From assembly GCA_017483605.1 (NCBI GenBank), contig JAFUWG010000017.1:1-42231 (forward strand): 42,231 bases of DNA, written 5' to 3'. Each line of letters starts with the position of its first letter. Position 1 is the first letter of the stretch. A program made the position numbers and the translations under genes. Of this stretch, positions 15,890 through 25,520 are shown piece by piece. Source of the DNA: Bacteroidaceae bacterium. Lineage in GTDB: Bacteria; Bacteroidota; Bacteroidia; Bacteroidales; Bacteroidaceae. The notes under the pieces are model-generated. The model searched no databases, was not told where the DNA came from, and saw nothing but the letters and a program-made list of their open reading frames with translations.

Positions 15890-18001
15890 TTACTTCTTCT
15901 TTTTCTTCTTTTTGAATGATTCGTAGAAGGGCTGTTCCTCTACCTGTCCTTCAAAGAACTTGGCCCATTCAGCCGCACCCTTTGGTCCGCGGGGGGCGGT
16001 GTAGCCACGCTCTTCACGAGACGGTTTGGCGGCTGCTCCACGCACCACGCCGCTGCCTTTCTTGCTGCGTTTCTCCTCACGCGGACGGTCGCTGCGTTCG
16101 CTCCGCTTGTCCACACGGCTGGTACGTTCGCCCCTGACGGAACGGAAACTGCCTCGGTCGCCACCTCTGTCGCTCTTCTTCGGAGCACGCTGTCCTTCGG
16201 GCTGGTCAGTCACCTCTACGTTCACACGTCTGCCGTCGAAGTCGGTGCCGTTCAGCACCCGGAGCACGGTTTTGGTTTGTGGCTCCGGCACCTCGAAGAA
16301 GGAGAAGTTCTGCATGAGGTCGATGCGTCCGAGGTCAATGTGCTCACCCTGCGATACGCGGTTGATAAAGCCCATGAACACCTTGGGGCTGATGCCGTCT
16401 TTCTTGCCCAGATTGATGAACAGGCGTGTGTAGCCAGCCTCGGCGGTGCGATTGCGTTCGCCACCACGGCTGCGGCTGCGTTCGCCACGGCTCCGCTTTT
16501 CGCCCCCTTCGCCTCGCTCGTTGCGGCGGTCGCCTTTCTCCGAGGGCTGAATGATTTCGGGCGCGTTCTTATAGTAGTTGAGGAAGGTGTTGAACTCCAT
16601 CGACACCATGCGTTTGATGAGGTCTTCCTTCTCCATCATGTCAAACTTGCGGTACACTTCGGGGAGGAAAGGTGCGATTTCCTCTTCGTCCACCTCGACC
16701 TTCTCGATGTCGTCGATGACTTTATAGAGTTGTTTGGCACAGATTTCCTGACCTGTAGGCAGGATGCCCGGCACAAACTTCTTTTTGATCTGGTTCTCAA
16801 TGTCACGCACCTTCCGCTTTTCCTTGACGTGGATGATGGAGATAGACGTGCCCGACCTGCCTGCTCGACCTGTTCGGCCCGAGCGGTGGGTGTAACTTTC
16901 GATGTCGTCGGGCAAACCATAGTTGATGACGTGGGTCAATTCGTCCACGTCCAAGCCACGGGCTGCCACATCGGTTGCCACCAGCAACTGCACACGATGC
17001 TGGCGGAACTTCTGCATGGTCAGGTCGCGCTGTGCCTGCGAGAGTTCTCCGTGCAAGGATTCGGCGTTGTAGCCATCCTTGATGAGTTTGTCCGCAATCT
17101 CTTGGGTCTCCATGCGGGTACGGCAGAAGATGATGGCATAGATTTCGGGGTAGTAGTCAGCCACACGCTTGAGGGCATTGTACTTATCGCGCGCGGATAC
17201 CATATAATATATATGATTCACATGCTCGGCACCTTCGTTGCGGCTGCCCACCACGATTTCCTTGGCATCGTGGAGGTAGTTTTTCGAGATGCGTTCGATT
17301 TCCTTGCTCATTGTTGCCGAGAAGAGCAGGGTGTTACGCTCGGCAGGAACACCTGCCAGAATCGTGTCGATGCTCTCCGAGAAGCCCATGTTGAGCATTT
17401 CGTCCGCCTCGTCCAGCACGACGTTCTCCACCGTGTCCAGTTTTGCCACTTTGCGTTCCATGAGGTCAACAAGACGGCCAGGCGTGGCAACAATCACCTG
17501 CACTCCTTTCTTCAAGGCACGAATCTGCGGCTCGATGCTGGCACCGCCATAGACGGCAAGCACGTGCAGCCCCTTGATGTACTTGGAATAGTCCTTCAAG
17601 TCGTCGGTGATTTGGAGGCAAAGTTCACGGGTTGGTGCCATGATGATGGCCTGTGTGTCGGTGCGGTTCGTATCCACCTTTTGCAGTACGGGCAAACCGT
17701 ATGCCGCCGTTTTGCCTGTGCCCGTCTGGGCGAGTGCGACCACGTCGTTGTTGTGTCCTAACAGGTAAGGAATCACCTTTTCCTGCACCGGCATGGGGGT
17801 CTCATAGCCCATCTCTTTGATGGCCTTGAGGATTTCGCCTGACACACCCAGTTCTTCGAAAGTGGAGTTGGTCTTGGCAAAAGCGTCCTCCAATGGAGGC
17901 TCGGCGTTTGCTGCGTTCTGCTCCACCTCGTTCTGTGGCAGGGCAGTGTCCATTGTTGACAGTTCGTTGTCCATAGTTTCTAAGTTATTTGTTTCTTCCA
18001 T
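15890..18001 (-). CDS. DEAD-box ATP-dependent RNA helicase
   Basis: 703 residues from 'MEETNNLE'. The order of motifs is complete: an acidic N-terminal leader (1-45), Q motif ('FEELGVSGEILKAIKEMGY'), Walker A 'AQTGTGKT', 'PTRELCLQ', 'TPGRL', 'DEAD', 'SAT', then 'ARGLDV' and 'HRSGRTGRAG'. A basic RGG-like stretch leads to a DbpA-type RNA-binding domain ('YTRLFINLGKKDGISPKVFMGF'), then an Arg/Lys/Ser-rich tail ending in seven lysines. It resembles DeaD/CsdA/DbpA helicases that remodel rRNA or mRNA in the cytoplasm, often for ribosome assembly or cold growth. The start at 18001 overlaps the kinase gene by 17 bases; an in-frame Met four residues earlier is possible. Confidence 0.93.
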   Translation of the reverse strand: MEETNNLETMDNELSTMDTALPQNEVEQNAANAEPPLEDAFAKTNSTFEELGVSGEILKAIKEMGYETPMPVQEKVIPYLLGHNNDVVALAQTGTGKTAAYGLPVLQKVDTNRTDTQAIIMAPTRELCLQITDDLKDYSKYIKGLHVLAVYGGASIEPQIRALKKGVQVIVATPGRLVDLMERKVAKLDTVENVVLDEADEMLNMGFSESIDTILAGVPAERNTLLFSATMSKEIERISKNYLHDAKEIVVGSRNEGAEHVNHIYYMVSARDKYNALKRVADYYPEIYAIIFCRTRMETQEIADKLIKDGYNAESLHGELSQAQRDLTMQKFRQHRVQLLVATDVAARGLDVDELTHVINYGLPDDIESYTHRSGRTGRAGRSGTSISIIHVKEKRKVRDIENQIKKKFVPGILPTGQEICAKQLYKVIDDIEKVEVDEEEIAPFLPEVYRKFDMMEKEDLIKRMVSMEFNTFLNYYKNAPEIIQPSEKGDRRNERGEGGEKRSRGERSRSRGGERNRTAEAGYTRLFINLGKKDGISPKVFMGFINRVSQGEHIDLGRIDLMQNFSFFEVPEPQTKTVLRVLNGTDFDGRRVNVEVTDQPEGQRAPKKSDRGGDRGSFRSVRGERTSRVDKRSERSDRPREEKRSKKGSGVVRGAAAKPSREERGYTAPRGPKGAAEWAKFFEGQVEEQPFYESFKKKKKKK

Positions 18002-18914
18002 AATTGTCGGCAAATTCTTTACTGATAGAGTTATTAAAACTTTGGCACACCTCGGCAGCCAGTGCTTGGCCGTGTGCGATGATGCGGTTCCACTGCTCTT
18101 CGGTGAGGGAAGCGATGTCGTCTTTTCCCACTCCTTCCTTCATGAGTCCGAAAACGATGCCTGCGTTGAAGTTGTCGCCTGCCCCGATGGTCGAAACGGT
18201 TTCAATCTTATGGACCTTGTAGGTCTTGGTCACGCTGGGAGAGAAAAGACTGATTTCGCCGTCTGCGTCGGTGCAGAGCATCTGTTTGCAGTAGAAGGAG
18301 ACTTCTCGTTTGTAGGCTTGTTCGGGGTTGTCAAGGCGGAACATATTCTGGAAGTCTTCGGTGGAACCACGCACGATGCTGGCATATTCAAAGTTTTCCA
18401 AAATGGTAGAATACAGTTTGATGGCTTCCGAGGCATGAGAGGAACGGAAATTGATGTCATAATAGATGAGTGCCCCACGCTGGGTGGCATAGTCAAGAAA
18501 CTCTTTCACTTTTGCCCTCAACACAGGGTTGAGCACGAAATAAGAACCCATCATCACGATGTCGTCTTTGTTCACCTCGGGCCATACCACATCAAGCCTT
18601 GCCTTGGGATAGTCTTTGTAGAAAGTGTATTCTGCGTCGTTTCGCTCGTTCAGGTAGGCAAGTGAGATGGCGGTGCGTCCGTCTTCGTACATGCAGACAC
18701 AGGAATCATCCACGCCGTTATCTTTCATGAATTGCTTGATGATGCCGCCCACCTTGTCATTGCCTGTCTCGGTAATCATCGTGACAGGCATACCGAGACG
18801 GCCTAACGAGATGATGCCGTTGAAGGTGGAGCCTCCAGGCACGGCGGCTGTTGGCTGTTCGTTCTTGAAGATGATGTCGAGGATGGTCTCCCCGATACCT
18901 ATAATCTTTCGCAT
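17985..18914 (-). CDS. PfkB-family carbohydrate kinase (fructokinase-like)
   Basis: 309 residues, standard length. N-terminal 'GIGETILDIIF' and 'PGGSTFNGIISLGRLG' bind sugar and form the lid; 'YYDINFRSSH' (151-160) matches the DxNxR substrate region, and 'STIGAGDNFNAG' holds the anion hole and catalytic base Asp247. It phosphorylates a sugar or nucleoside with ATP. Fructose is a common substrate in Bacteroidales homologues, but specificity cannot be read here. Its start overlaps the M16 peptidase stop (TAATG) and its end overlaps the helicase gene, so all are one transcript. Confidence 0.88.
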   Translation of the reverse strand: MRKIIGIGETILDIIFKNEQPTAAVPGGSTFNGIISLGRLGMPVTMITETGNDKVGGIIKQFMKDNGVDDSCVCMYEDGRTAISLAYLNERNDAEYTFYKDYPKARLDVVWPEVNKDDIVMMGSYFVLNPVLRAKVKEFLDYATQRGALIYYDINFRSSHASEAIKLYSTILENFEYASIVRGSTEDFQNMFRLDNPEQAYKREVSFYCKQMLCTDADGEISLFSPSVTKTYKVHKIETVSTIGAGDNFNAGIVFGLMKEGVGKDDIASLTEEQWNRIIAHGQALAAEVCQSFNNSISKEFADNYGRNK

Positions 18915-20200
18915 TATCTGAAAATCAATGTTGTTAAACTTTTTTCGTCAAATATTTCTTGTGCCACTTCTTGCAAAAGTTGTGGCGTGAGGTTTCTCAA
19001 GTGGTTGTAGGTATCCTCCATGCCCTCAAACTTGTTGTAGTGCAGATAGGACTTTGCCATGTCGAGGGCGTAATTCTCGAAGTTGTCGCAAGCCACTCCT
19101 ATCTGCCCTTCCATCTGTTTCAGTGCAGCGTTGAACTGTCGCTCCGTGAGTGGTTTGTTCATCAGTTTGTCCAACTCCTGACGTACAATCTTCAGACATT
19201 TGCTCACATCTTCGGGGTCGCAACCGAAATAGATGGCCCATGTGGAGGTGTCGGTATAATTGGTCAACGTACTCTCTACGGTGTACACAAATCCTGTATG
19301 CTCCCGCAATGCCACGTTCAACCGTGAGTTCATGCCAGGTCCTCCAATGATGTTGTTGAGGAAATAGAGGGCAATGCGTTTATCATCCTTGGCTCCGTAT
19401 GCTGCTCTTCCCACCATGACATGGGCTTGATGGGTACCCCGCTCTTCGGTGTGGAAGATTGGCGTTTGCTGCGGTTTGTCAAGACTATCCAGATTCTTTG
19501 GAGTTTCTGCATTGCTCGAACCTTCTGGCTTCGCTTGACTTTCCTGTCTTTCTTCATGTTCTTGTTTCTCCACATTCCTCCCTACAATCTTTTTCACTTC
19601 CTCAAAGTCAACATCTCCGAAAACGAAAAACACCATCTTGTTGGGCTTATAAAGCCGTTTCGTGAAACGCAGGGCATCTTCGGTCTTGAAACGTCTTACA
19701 TTCTCGGCTGTTCCTAAGATATCATGTCCGAGGCTATTTCCCTCGTAGATGATATCCTCGAACCGGTCAAAAATCAGTTCTGCAGGAGAGTCGTTGTAAC
19801 TCTCAATTTCATCGACGATGACCTCACACTCTTTGTCTATCTCATGTTGAGGATAGGTGCTACGAAATACAATGTCAAAAATCAGTTCCGCGGCACGGGT
19901 AAAGTGCTCTTTCAGGAAGGCTGCATACACCACCGTTTCTTCCTTGTTGGTATAGGCATTCAGGTCGCCACCTACTGCCTCCATGCGGTTAATGATGTGC
20001 CACGCCTTTCGTTTTTCGGTTCCCTTGAACATCATGTGTTCGCAAAAGTGTGCCATGCCTTCCTCTCCACGTTCTTCATCCCTTGTGCCGGCATCAATGC
20101 TGATGCCACAATATGCCACATTGGTAGGGGAAGCGATATGGATGAGTCGCAACCCATTTCCAAATTCCCATGTCTGTGCCACTTCTCTTGTCTTTCCCAT
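18914..20200 (-). CDS. M16 family zinc metallopeptidase
   Basis: 428 residues. The inverted zinc motif HxxEH is 'HFCEH' (His51, Glu54, His55), with the third ligand Glu131 in 'VDEIESYND', 76 residues after the second His as expected. A hydrophilic linker (about 209-248, Glu/Gln/Ser/Pro-rich) joins the two M16 halves, and the second half has 'NNIIGGPGMNSRLNVALREHTG'. The family cleaves short or unfolded peptides, as in processing peptidase and insulinase relatives. There is no signal peptide. It lies between the chromate-transporter and kinase genes, 18 bases after the former. Confidence 0.9.
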   Translation of the reverse strand: MGKTREVAQTWEFGNGLRLIHIASPTNVAYCGISIDAGTRDEERGEEGMAHFCEHMMFKGTEKRKAWHIINRMEAVGGDLNAYTNKEETVVYAAFLKEHFTRAAELIFDIVFRSTYPQHEIDKECEVIVDEIESYNDSPAELIFDRFEDIIYEGNSLGHDILGTAENVRRFKTEDALRFTKRLYKPNKMVFFVFGDVDFEEVKKIVGRNVEKQEHEERQESQAKPEGSSNAETPKNLDSLDKPQQTPIFHTEERGTHQAHVMVGRAAYGAKDDKRIALYFLNNIIGGPGMNSRLNVALREHTGFVYTVESTLTNYTDTSTWAIYFGCDPEDVSKCLKIVRQELDKLMNKPLTERQFNAALKQMEGQIGVACDNFENYALDMAKSYLHYNKFEGMEDTYNHLRNLTPQLLQEVAQEIFDEKSLTTLIFR

Positions 20201-20218
20201 GCTGTCCGTCTCCCTTTC

Positions 20219-20791
20219 TCAATAAATCAGCAGCCCTGCCAATCCACATAGAACAATCATCAAGATGGGATGCACCTTGTACAATCTCGTGCCGACAAAG
20301 GCAAAGAGGAAGATGATAATGCTGAGGATGAACTGGAATGTTGATTCAGTCGGGTTGCCGAAATTTTCTTTCGACATCAACATGATGGCAGCCGCAGCAA
20401 TCAGTCCCACAATGGCAGGACGCAGCGAACCAAAAATGTCCGTCACGAATTTCGACTGATGGTGCTTGATGAGAAACTTGCTGATGTAGATCATCAAGAT
20501 GAAAGGCAGCCAAATGATACTCAAGGATGCTAAGATGGCCCCCAACACCGCAGCCCATGTCGGATAGCCGGCATGAATCACTGCCGTATATCCTGTGTAG
20601 GTGGCACAGTTGATACCGATAGGACCAGGAGTGGATTGACTGATTGCCACGATATCCGTAAACTCGTTCACGGTCATCCAATGGTGTTTGTTCACCACTT
20701 CGTCTTGAATGAGCGACAACATGGCATAACCACCTCCAAAATTGAAGATGCCTATCTTTGAGAAGACGTAGAACAGTTGTAGGAATATCAT
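20219..20791 (-). CDS. Chromate transporter family protein, half-size subunit 2
   Basis: 190 residues from 'MIFLQLFYVFSKIG'. The ChrA signatures are 'FNFGGGYAML' and 'SQSTPGPIGIN', with about six membrane segments. It is homologous to the preceding gene, and the two half-size proteins probably form an antiparallel pair equal to one long ChrA. Transport of chromate or a related oxyanion is a family assignment; in gut-type anaerobes the natural substrate is uncertain. The start overlaps the previous stop (ATGA, 20788-20791). Longer upstream reading frames run inside the neighbour and are not used. Confidence 0.88.
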   Translation of the reverse strand: MIFLQLFYVFSKIGIFNFGGGYAMLSLIQDEVVNKHHWMTVNEFTDIVAISQSTPGPIGINCATYTGYTAVIHAGYPTWAAVLGAILASLSIIWLPFILMIYISKFLIKHHQSKFVTDIFGSLRPAIVGLIAAAAIMLMSKENFGNPTESTFQFILSIIIFLFAFVGTRLYKVHPILMIVLCGLAGLLIY

Positions 20792-21321
20792 CTTTTTATT
20801 CTTCCGTAAATGAAACCACCAAGCCCCGCTGCCAAGATGCACCAGATGGGTGAGACACCCAGAGCGGCAATCAGCACAGTACAAACCACAGGAATCCACC
20901 AGTTGTAGCGGTTGAGGTTCGCTTTTCTCGCCATTCCGAAACAGGGAGCGAGGATTAGAGCCACCACACAGGGACGTACACCCATGAAGATTTTCTCCAC
21001 ATAGATGTTGCCCTTGAAGGTCTGAAAGAACATGGCAATCAACAGGATGGCAACAATCGAAGGCAAGGCGGTGGCGAGTGCACCCACAATACCTCCTTTC
21101 ACACCTTTGAGTTTGAAGCCTATGTGCGACGCCATATCGATGGCAAAGAGTCCGGGAGTACTCTGTGCCACGATAAGCGTATCCATAAATTCCTCTTTGT
21201 CAAGCCAGTGCTTATTGTCAACGACTTCTTTCTCCATCATCTGCACCATAGCATAGCCTCCACCCAAAGTGAAACTACCTATCTTGGCAAACGTGAGGAA
21301 CAACTCTGTATAGATTCCCAT
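20788..21321 (-). CDS. Chromate transporter family protein, half-size subunit 1
   Basis: 177 residues. 'FAKIGSFTLGGGYAMVQMM' and 'AQSTPGLFAID' are the ChrA domain marks, with about five or six membrane spans and a basic C terminus 'GRIKR'. It is paired with the overlapping downstream half-gene, as in short-chain CHR pairs. It follows purL by 30 bases and is probably cotranscribed with it. The role is inner-membrane oxyanion transport by family; the substrate is not proven. Confidence 0.88.
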   Translation of the reverse strand: MGIYTELFLTFAKIGSFTLGGGYAMVQMMEKEVVDNKHWLDKEEFMDTLIVAQSTPGLFAIDMASHIGFKLKGVKGGIVGALATALPSIVAILLIAMFFQTFKGNIYVEKIFMGVRPCVVALILAPCFGMARKANLNRYNWWIPVVCTVLIAALGVSPIWCILAAGLGGFIYGRIKR

Positions 21322-21351
21322 CTTCTGCTTTTCCTTTCGGTCTCAGATGGA

Positions 21352-24300
21352 CTATTTCAATTTGTTTTCCACCCACTTTCTGGCATTGACGAATGCTTCA
21401 ATCCATGGAGTCACTTCGTCTGCCTTGCGGTCAGCAGGGTAGTTTGCCTGCTGCCATGGGAAGATAGCACGCTCCAAGTGAGGCATCATTGCCAAGTGGC
21501 GACCGTCAGCCGATGCAATACCAGCCACGTCGTATGTAGAACCGTTAGGATTGCCTGGATAGCCAGAGTAATTGTACTTTGCCACGATGTGATATTCGCT
21601 CTCAGCCTTAGGCAGACGGAAGTTGCCCTCGCCGTGTGCTACCCACAAGCCGAGTTTGCTGCCACTCAGCGAACCAAACATCACTGACTGATTTTCTGGA
21701 ATCTGCAATGTCACAAACTCACTCTCAAACTTGTGGCTGACATTATGCAACATCTGTGCGTAATCCTTCGCGTCGGTCACGGCATGATTATGGTTCAACA
21801 GGCCCAGTTCCACCATCAACTGACAACCGTTGCAGATGCCCAATGACAAGGTGTCTTCACGAGCATAGAACGCATCGAGTGCAGCCTTTGCCTTGGGGTT
21901 GAAGAGGAAAGCACCAGCCCAACCTTTTGCAGAACCCAGCACGTCAGAGTTGGAGAAGCCTCCACAGAAGACAATCATGTTGATGTCTTCCAATGTCTCT
22001 CTGCCACTTACGAGGTCGGTCATCATCACGTCCTTCACATCGAAACCTGCCAGATAGAGCGAGTAAGCCATCTCACGTTCACCGTTCGTTCCTTTCTCAC
22101 GAATGATGGCTGCCTTAATGCCTGTACGTTCGCGGCGGTCTGCACTGACACCATATTGTGCCAACTTGCCTGTGAACGAAGCAGGGAACTTGTGCTCGAT
22201 AGGTTGATTCTTATAATTTTCAAAACGTTCCTTTGCCATGCCGTTAAACGACTGCTTCGTATCGAGACGGTAAGAAGTCGAATACCAGATGTCACGTAGT
22301 TTGTCAATGTCGAAATAGCGGTTGCGACCACCTTTCTTCACCACAATTTGACGTTCCTCAATCGGGTGACCAATTTCCACATAGCCAACGCCTGCGTTGT
22401 CAAGCATCTTTTCCACGTCCTTCTTATCAGCGTTTTTCACCTGGATAACGACACCCGGATTCTCCGCAAACAGCAACTTCACAGGGTCTTTCTCGGCAAT
22501 GCCGTTGAGGTCTGCCTTGATACCACCTTTCTGATTTGCGAATGTCATCTCCAAAAGGGTTGTGATAAGACCGCCGGCACTGATATCATGGCCTGCCAGA
22601 ATCAGCCCTTCTTTCACAAGGTCTTGTACAGCCAAGAAAGCATCTCGGAAATATTCGGGGTTCTTCACGGTTGGCACATCGCTGCCCACCTTGCCCAAAC
22701 TCTGGGCGAAAGCAGAACCGCCAAGTTTCAAAGAGTCAAACGAGAAGTCGATATGCAACAATGTGGTATCCTGATCATTCACCAAAACTGGTGAAACGAC
22801 TTTTTTCACGTCAGAGACTTCGCCGCCCGACGATACAATCACGGTGCCAGGGGAGATAATCTTGCTTCCGTCAGGATATTTTTGTGTCATCGACAGCGAG
22901 TCCTTACCCGTAGGCACATTCACTTGCAAGGCACAGCAGAAGTCGCTCAAAGCCTGCACGCCAGCATAAAGACGGGCATCCTCACCTTTTTGCGAACGGC
23001 AAGGCCACATCCAGTTTGCCGACAGGCTCACGGAGTCAAGGCCCTCTGCCATCGGTGCCCACACGAGATTGGTCAACGACTCTGCCACCGACAGCACCGA
23101 ACCTGCTGCGGGGTCTGCTAAACCAGCCTGTGGTGCATGACCAATAGCGGTAGCAATACCTTTTTCTCCACGATAATCGAGTGCTACTACACCACAGTCG
23201 GACAATGGCAACTGAATCTCACCTTGACACTGCTGGCGGGCAATCTTACCTGTCACGGAACGGTCCACCTTATTAGTCAACCAGTCCTTACAAGCCACAG
23301 CCTCCAGTTGGAGCACGTTCTCCAAGTAACTCTCAATCTCTTTATACGAATAAGCCACGTCCTCGTACTTCCGCTCCACGGTTTCGTCTCGCATGTAAGT
23401 CTTAGGTGAGTGACCGAACATCTGTGCCACATCGAGGTCGAATGGACGCACGCCATCGCCCTGCTGGAAGGCGAAGTGGGCATCGCCCGTGCATTCGCCC
23501 ACCACATACAGCGGTGCACGTTCACGTTCTGCAATCTGACGCACATGCTCAATATGTTTCTCGTCAATCAGCAGACCCATACGTTCCTGGCTCTCGTTAG
23601 CGATAATTTCTTTCGAACTCAGCGTCTGGTCACCAATCGGTAACTTCGTCATGTCAATCAGACCACCGCATTCTTCCACCAACTCCGACAGACAGTTCAC
23701 ATGACCTGCAGAACCGTGGTCGTGAATGCTCACCACAGGATTTACCTCTTCCTCACAGAGTGCACGTACCAAATTGTTCGCACGTTTCTGCATTTCAGGG
23801 TTCGCACGTTGCACAGCATTCAACTCGATGCCAGAAGAATAACGCCCAGTATCTACAGATGATACAGAGCCACCGCCCAGACCGATGCGATAGTTGTCAC
23901 CACCCACCACAACAATCTTATTCCCCTTCTCGGGAGTGCCTTTCAGACAGTCACGCTTAGTGCCATAACCAACACCACCTGCCAGCATGATCACCTTATC
24001 ATAACCATAGTCTTCCTTCACATCGCCTTGCTGCTCCGAGTGCTCAAACGTCAGCACCGAACCGCAGATAAGAGGCTGACCAAATTTGTTGCCGAAGTCA
24101 CTGGCACCATTCGATGCCTTGATCAGAATCTGTTCAGGTGTCTGATAGAGCCATTGGCGGATAGGAAGAATCTCCTCCCATGGACGAATATCCCCTTCTT
24201 TGTCTGAGTTCGTCCATTTGGGATAACTATGTGGCTGACTCGGAGCAACGCCATTGCGTGGATAAGATGTCATATATACGGCTGTACCAGCAATGGGCCA

Positions 24301-25137
24301 ACTGCCGACACCTCCACCCATACGGTCGCGAATCTCGCCGCCTGTGCCTGTTGCGGCACCATTGAATGGCTCTACTGTCGTGGGGAAATTGTGGGTCTCT
24401 GCCTTCAGCGAAATCACCGACTCGATGTCCTTCACCTCAAAGTAGTCGCTGGTCGAGTGGTCAGCAGGGGCAAACTGCTCTACCATAGGACCTTGACTGA
24501 ACGCCACATTATCCTTATATGCCGAAAGAATCTTGTTCGGATTCTCCTGTGTTGTCTTCTTGATCATCTGGAACAGCGAACTTTCCTTTTCCTCGCCATC
24601 GATGATGAACGTGCCGCCAAAAATCTTATGGCGGCAGTGCTCAGAGTTGATTTGGGCGAAACCGAACACTTCCGAGTCAGTCAACTTTCTGCCCAACTGA
24701 CCTTCCACTTTGTGCAGATACTCGATTTCCTCAGGTGAGAGGGCAAGACCTTCCTGCTCGTTATACTCTTCCAAGTTCTCGATGTGGAGGATAGGGGCTG
24801 GCTCGATGTTCACCGTGAAGATATCTTGGTTCAACCCGTTGTACATGCGTTGCAGCATAGGGTCGTACTCGGCATCCTCATTATCCACGGGGAAATACTC
24901 TTCGATACGCTGTACACCTTGAATCGCCATGTTTTGGGTAATCTCCACAGCATTGGTACTCCACGGAGTAATCATCTCACGACGAGGACCCACAAAATAG
25001 CCCTCCAAACAGTCCTTGTTTTCTGGTACGGCTTCGCCATACAACCAGCAAAGTTCATTGGTTTCATCAGCAGAGAGTTTGTGATTGGTTTGAGTGGCAA
25101 TCACACTCTTGGCTGGCGTTCTGAAAAAATAAATCAT
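21352..25137 (-). CDS. purL: Phosphoribosylformylglycinamidine synthase (large, single chain)
   Basis: 1261 residues from 'MIYFFRTPAKSVIA', the usual N terminus of Bacteroidales PurL; an in-frame extension of 49 residues upstream crosses the promoter and is not used. It makes FGAM from FGAR, glutamine and ATP, the fourth step of purine synthesis. Visible parts are the N-terminal domain, 'NSEHCRHKIFGG', the synthase ATP sites ('KAETHNFPT', 'GAATGTGGEIRDRM') and a C-terminal class I glutaminase with Cys1102 in 'LGICNGCQ', His1220 and Glu1222 in 'MPHLERAI'. This long single-chain type has built-in PurS and PurQ parts. It heads the operon down to the helicase. Confidence 0.96.
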   Translation of the reverse strand: MIYFFRTPAKSVIATQTNHKLSADETNELCWLYGEAVPENKDCLEGYFVGPRREMITPWSTNAVEITQNMAIQGVQRIEEYFPVDNEDAEYDPMLQRMYNGLNQDIFTVNIEPAPILHIENLEEYNEQEGLALSPEEIEYLHKVEGQLGRKLTDSEVFGFAQINSEHCRHKIFGGTFIIDGEEKESSLFQMIKKTTQENPNKILSAYKDNVAFSQGPMVEQFAPADHSTSDYFEVKDIESVISLKAETHNFPTTVEPFNGAATGTGGEIRDRMGGGVGSWPIAGTAVYMTSYPRNGVAPSQPHSYPKWTNSDKEGDIRPWEEILPIRQWLYQTPEQILIKASNGASDFGNKFGQPLICGSVLTFEHSEQQGDVKEDYGYDKVIMLAGGVGYGTKRDCLKGTPEKGNKIVVVGGDNYRIGLGGGSVSSVDTGRYSSGIELNAVQRANPEMQKRANNLVRALCEEEVNPVVSIHDHGSAGHVNCLSELVEECGGLIDMTKLPIGDQTLSSKEIIANESQERMGLLIDEKHIEHVRQIAERERAPLYVVGECTGDAHFAFQQGDGVRPFDLDVAQMFGHSPKTYMRDETVERKYEDVAYSYKEIESYLENVLQLEAVACKDWLTNKVDRSVTGKIARQQCQGEIQLPLSDCGVVALDYRGEKGIATAIGHAPQAGLADPAAGSVLSVAESLTNLVWAPMAEGLDSVSLSANWMWPCRSQKGEDARLYAGVQALSDFCCALQVNVPTGKDSLSMTQKYPDGSKIISPGTVIVSSGGEVSDVKKVVSPVLVNDQDTTLLHIDFSFDSLKLGGSAFAQSLGKVGSDVPTVKNPEYFRDAFLAVQDLVKEGLILAGHDISAGGLITTLLEMTFANQKGGIKADLNGIAEKDPVKLLFAENPGVVIQVKNADKKDVEKMLDNAGVGYVEIGHPIEERQIVVKKGGRNRYFDIDKLRDIWYSTSYRLDTKQSFNGMAKERFENYKNQPIEHKFPASFTGKLAQYGVSADRRERTGIKAAIIREKGTNGEREMAYSLYLAGFDVKDVMMTDLVSGRETLEDINMIVFCGGFSNSDVLGSAKGWAGAFLFNPKAKAALDAFYAREDTLSLGICNGCQLMVELGLLNHNHAVTDAKDYAQMLHNVSHKFESEFVTLQIPENQSVMFGSLSGSKLGLWVAHGEGNFRLPKAESEYHIVAKYNYSGYPGNPNGSTYDVAGIASADGRHLAMMPHLERAIFPWQQANYPADRKADEVTPWIEAFVNARKWVENKLK

Positions 25138-25173
25138 ACGGATGGTTGATGATAATACATGTAAAATCTTTTG

Positions 25174-25181
25174 CAAAGGTA
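25174..25181 (-). promoter_or_regulatory. -7 promoter box TACCTTTG of purL operon
   Basis: An exact TAnnTTTG match on the minus strand, 36 bases before the purL ATG. A TTTG (complement at 25207-25210) lies 25 bases further up, rather far for -33. It supports the start chosen at 25137. Confidence 0.7.
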
Positions 25182-25452
25182 CGCATTTTTCTTCTAACAT
25201 GGAGAACAAAACATCTTGAACTTGTATTATGAGGTGAAAAAATCCTTTTATGACCACTCTTTTTTTAAGAAACCGCCGTGTCATAAAACGATTTTGGCTT
25301 CATTCTTTCCCCTCCTCTTTTGATAGAAAGTTTCCAGCACAAAACGTTTAATGCGAGCCTTTTTACCCCTTTCTATAAGTTAAAAAGAGTTAAAATTGAG
25401 GCTCGATTGGTATTTTTTTATTGAAATGTTCCTTGTTGTCAAGTTTTAATTG
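25182..25452. other. Divergent intergenic region with inverted repeat
   Basis: This region lies between the purL and fimbrial promoters and has no convincing gene. CGAGCCT (25354-25360) pairs with AGGCTCG (25399-25405), with partly matching T-rich and A-rich runs inside (CTTTTTAC / GTTAAAAAG), so a stem is possible upstream of the fimbrial promoter. I see no riboswitch fold that I recognise. Confidence 0.4.
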
Positions 25453-25460
25453 TACTTTTG
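25453..25460 (+). promoter_or_regulatory. -7 promoter box TACTTTTG of fimbrial operon
   Basis: An exact TAnnTTTG match 60 bases before the ATG at 25521. TTG at 25433-25435 is a possible -33 with short spacing. The reading frame upstream of 25521 would cover this promoter, which favours the later start. Confidence 0.65.
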
Positions 25461-25520
25461 CCACCTAATTATGGTGTTTTCAGACATTTATCACATGTCA
25501 AAACACGGAGTGAGAAAATC

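Noticed and set aside
15698-15919. 73-codon plus-strand frame with Leu/Asn/Phe/Lys repeats
   Set aside because: It arises from the AT-rich 21-base repeats, which happen to be a multiple of three; there is no ribosome site and it runs into the helicase terminator.
16277-17761. 494-codon plus-strand open frame
   Set aside because: It runs fully antisense to the DEAD-box helicase, whose motifs are complete; the plus-strand product has no recognisable domain.
20792-20899. 36-residue extension of the second chromate transporter half
   Set aside because: It runs inside the preceding gene in another frame; the ATGA overlap start gives the normal N terminus.
25138-25284. 49-residue N-terminal extension of purL
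   Set aside because: It spans the promoter box, and the family N terminus begins at MIYFFRT.
25458-25520. Longer start for the DUF3868 protein
   Set aside because: It would begin inside the promoter box; the signal peptide starts at the Met at 25521.
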